This document shows positions 30,149 through 32,143 of a stretch of 32,143 bases of DNA, piece by piece. The notes beneath the pieces were generated by a model. That model ran no database searches. It was not told the origin of the DNA and was given only the letters and a program-made list of their open reading frames with translations. Position 1 is the stretch's first letter. Every line of letters begins with the position of its first letter. Source of the stretch: an uncultured Bacilli bacterium (lineage in GTDB: Bacteria; Bacillota_I; Bacilli_A; RF39; UBA660). Position numbers and translations under genes: made by a program. Where the stretch lies: the NCBI GenBank assembly GCA_934098445.1, contig CAKOOW010000010.1:1-32143 (forward strand), given 5' to 3'.

Positions 30149-31027
30149 ATGGCTGTAGTTTCTATTAGTAATCTATTAGAATCTGGGGTTCATTTTGGTC
30201 ATCAAACCAAAAGATGGAATCCAAAAATGAAGGAATATATCTTCACAACAAGAGATGATATTTATATCATTGATTTACAAAAAACTTTAGCGTGCATGGA
30301 AGAAGCATACGCTGCAATTAGTGAAATTGCTAAAAATGGTGGTACTTTCTTATTTGTTGGTACTAAAAAACAAGCTCAAGAAGCAAGTATTGAATGCGCT
30401 AATCGTTCAAAATCATTCTATGTAACAGAAAGATGGTTAGGGGGAACTTTAACTAACTTTAGAACTATTAGAAGAAGAGTTAAGAGATTAGAAGAAATCG
30501 AAAAGATGGAAGAAAATGGTACTTTTGAAGTATTACCTAAAAAAGAAGTTATTCAAATTAAGAAAGAATATGAAAAACTTAATAAATTATTAGGTGGTAT
30601 TAGAGAAATGGTTAAATTACCAGATGCCATGATTATTGTTGATCCTAAGAAGGAAATCAATGCTATTAGAGAAGCTAGAAAGTTAAATATTCCAGTATTT
30701 GGTATTGTTGATACTAACTGTGATCCTGATGATGTTGATTATGTAATTCCAGGTAATGATGATGCTGTACGTTCTGTAAAAATTGTTTTAGGGGCTTTAA
30801 CTAATGCTATTTGTGAAGTTAATGGCTTAGAAGTAATTGATTATGTTACAGAAGAAAAAGAAAAACCAAAAGCTGAAGCTAAAGATAGTGAATTAGAAGA
30901 AATGCGTAAAGCTGATGAATTAGAATCTAAATCTATTCAAGAATTAAAAGCAATGGCTAAATCTCGTAAGGTTAAAGGCTATACAAATATGAAAAAAGAT
31001 GAATTAATTGCATCTTTAAATAAATAA
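30149..31027 (+). CDS. rpsB: 30S ribosomal protein uS2 with a C-terminal SAP/Rho_N-like extension
   Basis: The first ~225 residues are a normal uS2: SISNLLESGVHFGHQTKRWN, then FVGTKKQAQEA, RWLGGTLTNFRTI, and PVFGIVDTNCDPDDVDYVIP. uS2 joins the small subunit late and helps bind uS1. The usual bacterial length is about 235-260; here there are 292. The extra part is an acidic linker (KEKPKAEAKDSELEEM) and then residues 258-292, SIQELKAMAKSRKVKGYTNM plus KKDELIASL, which has the helix-extended-helix pattern of the Rho N-terminal or SAP domain, a small nucleic-acid-binding fold. Strong binding site. tsf follows after 22 bases, the usual bacterial order. Confidence 0.95.
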   Translation: MAVVSISNLLESGVHFGHQTKRWNPKMKEYIFTTRDDIYIIDLQKTLACMEEAYAAISEIAKNGGTFLFVGTKKQAQEASIECANRSKSFYVTERWLGGTLTNFRTIRRRVKRLEEIEKMEENGTFEVLPKKEVIQIKKEYEKLNKLLGGIREMVKLPDAMIIVDPKKEINAIREARKLNIPVFGIVDTNCDPDDVDYVIPGNDDAVRSVKIVLGALTNAICEVNGLEVIDYVTEEKEKPKAEAKDSELEEMRKADELESKSIQELKAMAKSRKVKGYTNMKKDELIASLNK

Positions 31028-31049
31028 GATTAAATATAAGGAGAAATTT

Positions 31050-31928
31050 ATGGTTACTGCACAATTAGTAAAAGAATTAAGAGATGCTACTAACTTAGGT
31101 ATCTTAGATTGTAAGAAGGCTTTAGAGGCTACTAATGGCAATATTGATGCGGCTATTGATTGGCTAAGAGAAAAAGGTATTGCTAAGGCAGCTAAGAAGG
31201 AATCTAGAATTGCAGCTGAAGGTCTTGCTAATATCTATGTTAGTGGTAATAAAGCAGTTATTTTAGAAGTTAATTCTGAGACTGATTTTGTTGCTCAAAA
31301 TGAAGACTTTAAGAAAATGGTTGCTAATATTGGTGAGGCTGTACTAAATAGTGATGCTAAGACTGTAGAAGAGGCTAATTCTTTAGAAGTTAATGGGCAA
31401 ACTATTAGTGATTATGTTGTAGCAATGACAGCTAAGATTGGAGAAAAGTTATCTCTAAGAAGATTAGAAGTTATTACTAAGACTGATGATGAAACTTTTG
31501 GTAGTTATTTACATATGGGTGGTAAGATTGCTGCTTTAACGGTAATTAAAGGTCAAAATGAAGAAGTTGCTAAAGATGTAGCAATGCAAGCTGCTGCTAT
31601 GAAACCAGAATATACTTTTGAAACTGATGTTCCGGAAGAGAGAGTATCTAAAGAAAAAGAAGTTTTAAAAGAAGAGGCAATGAAAGAGGGGAAACCTGCG
31701 GAAATTGCTGAGAAAATGGTTGCCGGTAGACTAAAGAAATTCTTTAAAGAAATTTGTCTTGTTGATCAAGAATTCATTAAAGATGGAGATGTTGATGTTA
31801 AGACATATTTAAAGAATAATAATTGTGAACTTGTTATGATGATTCGTTATGAAGTTGGCGAAGGTATTGAAAAAAAGGTTGAAAACTTTGCTGAAGAAGT
31901 TATGAGTCAAGTAAAAGGGACTAACTAA
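31050..31928 (+). CDS. tsf: Translation elongation factor Ts
   Basis: This 292-residue protein recycles EF-Tu by exchanging GDP for GTP. The N-terminal UBA-like part (VTAQLVKELRDATNLGILDC, KKALEATNGNIDAAIDWLR) and the core signature EVNSETDFVAQNEDF (about 75-89) are intact. Length is standard. AAGGAG lies before the ATG. It ends the operon; pyrH and frr, which often follow, are not seen in the next 200 bases. Confidence 0.97.
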   Translation: MVTAQLVKELRDATNLGILDCKKALEATNGNIDAAIDWLREKGIAKAAKKESRIAAEGLANIYVSGNKAVILEVNSETDFVAQNEDFKKMVANIGEAVLNSDAKTVEEANSLEVNGQTISDYVVAMTAKIGEKLSLRRLEVITKTDDETFGSYLHMGGKIAALTVIKGQNEEVAKDVAMQAAAMKPEYTFETDVPEERVSKEKEVLKEEAMKEGKPAEIAEKMVAGRLKKFFKEICLVDQEFIKDGDVDVKTYLKNNNCELVMMIRYEVGEGIEKKVENFAEEVMSQVKGTN

Positions 31929-31929
31929 G

Positions 31930-31954
31930 AAATAGTGGGAAAACCACTATTTTT
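31930..31954 (+). terminator. rpsB-tsf terminator
   Basis: Stem 31930-31938/31944-31952 (AAATAGTGG/CCACTATTT, 9 bp) with a GAAAA loop and T5. Confidence 0.85.
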
Positions 31955-31993
31955 AATTTGATTAAAAATTAGGTTTTAAATAAGTAAAAATTG

Positions 31994-32002
31994 TGGTACC
32001 AT
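31994..32002 (+). promoter_or_regulatory. Weak extended -10 candidate upstream of the last gene
   Basis: TGGTACCAT gives TGn plus TACCAT. A second candidate is TATAAT at 32050-32055, next to the small inverted repeat ACTTTGAATAAAGT (32035-32048). Neither has a clear -35. Confidence 0.25.
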
Positions 32003-32080
32003 TATATTGGTAATAATAAATAGGGGTTATAAGTACTTTGAATAAAGTTTATAATCTATTAATTTAGTAAAGGATTTGTT

Positions 32081-32143
32081 ATGAAAAAGAATGTTATGTT
32101 TGTTGGGGTATCAATATGTTTGTTAATCTTATTGGGAATAGGT
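32081..32143 (+). CDS. Start of a secreted or membrane protein, 3' end outside the window
   Basis: AAAGGA lies 7 bases before an ATG that opens a frame to the window end. The 21 visible residues are a short basic start (MKKN) and a hydrophobic stretch (VMFVGVSICLLILLGIG), as in a signal peptide or membrane anchor. Nothing more can be said about function. Confidence 0.6.
   Translation, partial: MKKNVMFVGVSICLLILLGIG

Noticed and set aside
32035..32048. Inverted repeat ACTTTGAATAAAGT as an operator
   Set aside because: Only five base pairs of AT-rich sequence; chance occurrence is likely in DNA of this composition.

Overview
The window is AT-rich chromosomal DNA, about 30% GC by eye, from a low-GC member of the Bacillota. 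Several features point to an uncultured, gut-type lineage of Bacilli near Erysipelotrichia or the RF39 group. The gene families are Bacilli-like: the primosome pair DnaB-DnaI, MurT/GatD, and rnc-smc. Genes are tightly packed, and TGA, TAG and TAA are all used as stops, so the genetic code is standard rather than the Mycoplasma code. A spoIIP homologue and a perfect Spo0A box suggest that the cell, or a recent ancestor, forms spores. The lineage is an inference; no 16S gene is present.

Layout. 1-1897: two helicase-associated-repeat proteins, the first cut by the window edge. 1903-3126 (minus): a membrane-anchored transglutaminase-like protein and ribosomal protein bS20. 3291-4878: spoIIP and two small unknown genes. 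4882-6895 (minus): a murT-gatD operon in which murT carries an in-frame TAG and the GatD-like protein lacks the usual catalytic Cys and His. 6959-7246: a Spo0A box and a small STAS-like protein. 7294-8641 (minus): tRNA-Ser(GCT), a ZnuA-like lipoprotein without metal ligands, and yidD. 8883-12499: rnc and a short smc. 12554-19157: an accessory-looking block with a DUF3791-type pair, a tail-anchored HExxH protein and partner, an ECF sigma factor with a membrane partner, and two overlapping genes built from repeats that resemble the RNA polymerase alpha C-terminal domain. 19196-21496: phosphoketolase. 21584-22814: two membrane-anchored proteins, one a CPWC thioredoxin-fold protein. 22871-27626: dnaB-dnaI-uppS-cdsA-rseP, joining replication initiation with lipid and envelope synthesis. 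27721-29973: an unknown protein and a NagZ-like lipoprotein. 30149-31928: rpsB-tsf. 32081-32143: the start of another secreted or membrane protein.

Two habits of this genome help to read it. First, many ribosome binding sites have the form AGGTGAT or GGTGAGG, 3-6 bases before the start. These pair with the tail of 16S rRNA, and the GTG inside them looks like a start codon, so several starts here are placed 3-5 codons downstream of the longest reading frame. Second, intrinsic terminators often swallow the stop codon of the gene they end, and the next promoter, often an extended -10 (TGnTATAAT), lies in or right after the terminator T-run.

The least explained parts are the alpha-CTD-like repeat genes at 16241-19157, the tail-anchored protease pair at 13069-14951, the degenerate MurT/GatD pair, and the STAS-like gene behind a Spo0A box. 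No CRISPR array, insertion sequence, phage gene or gene-free stretch over 300 bases was seen.
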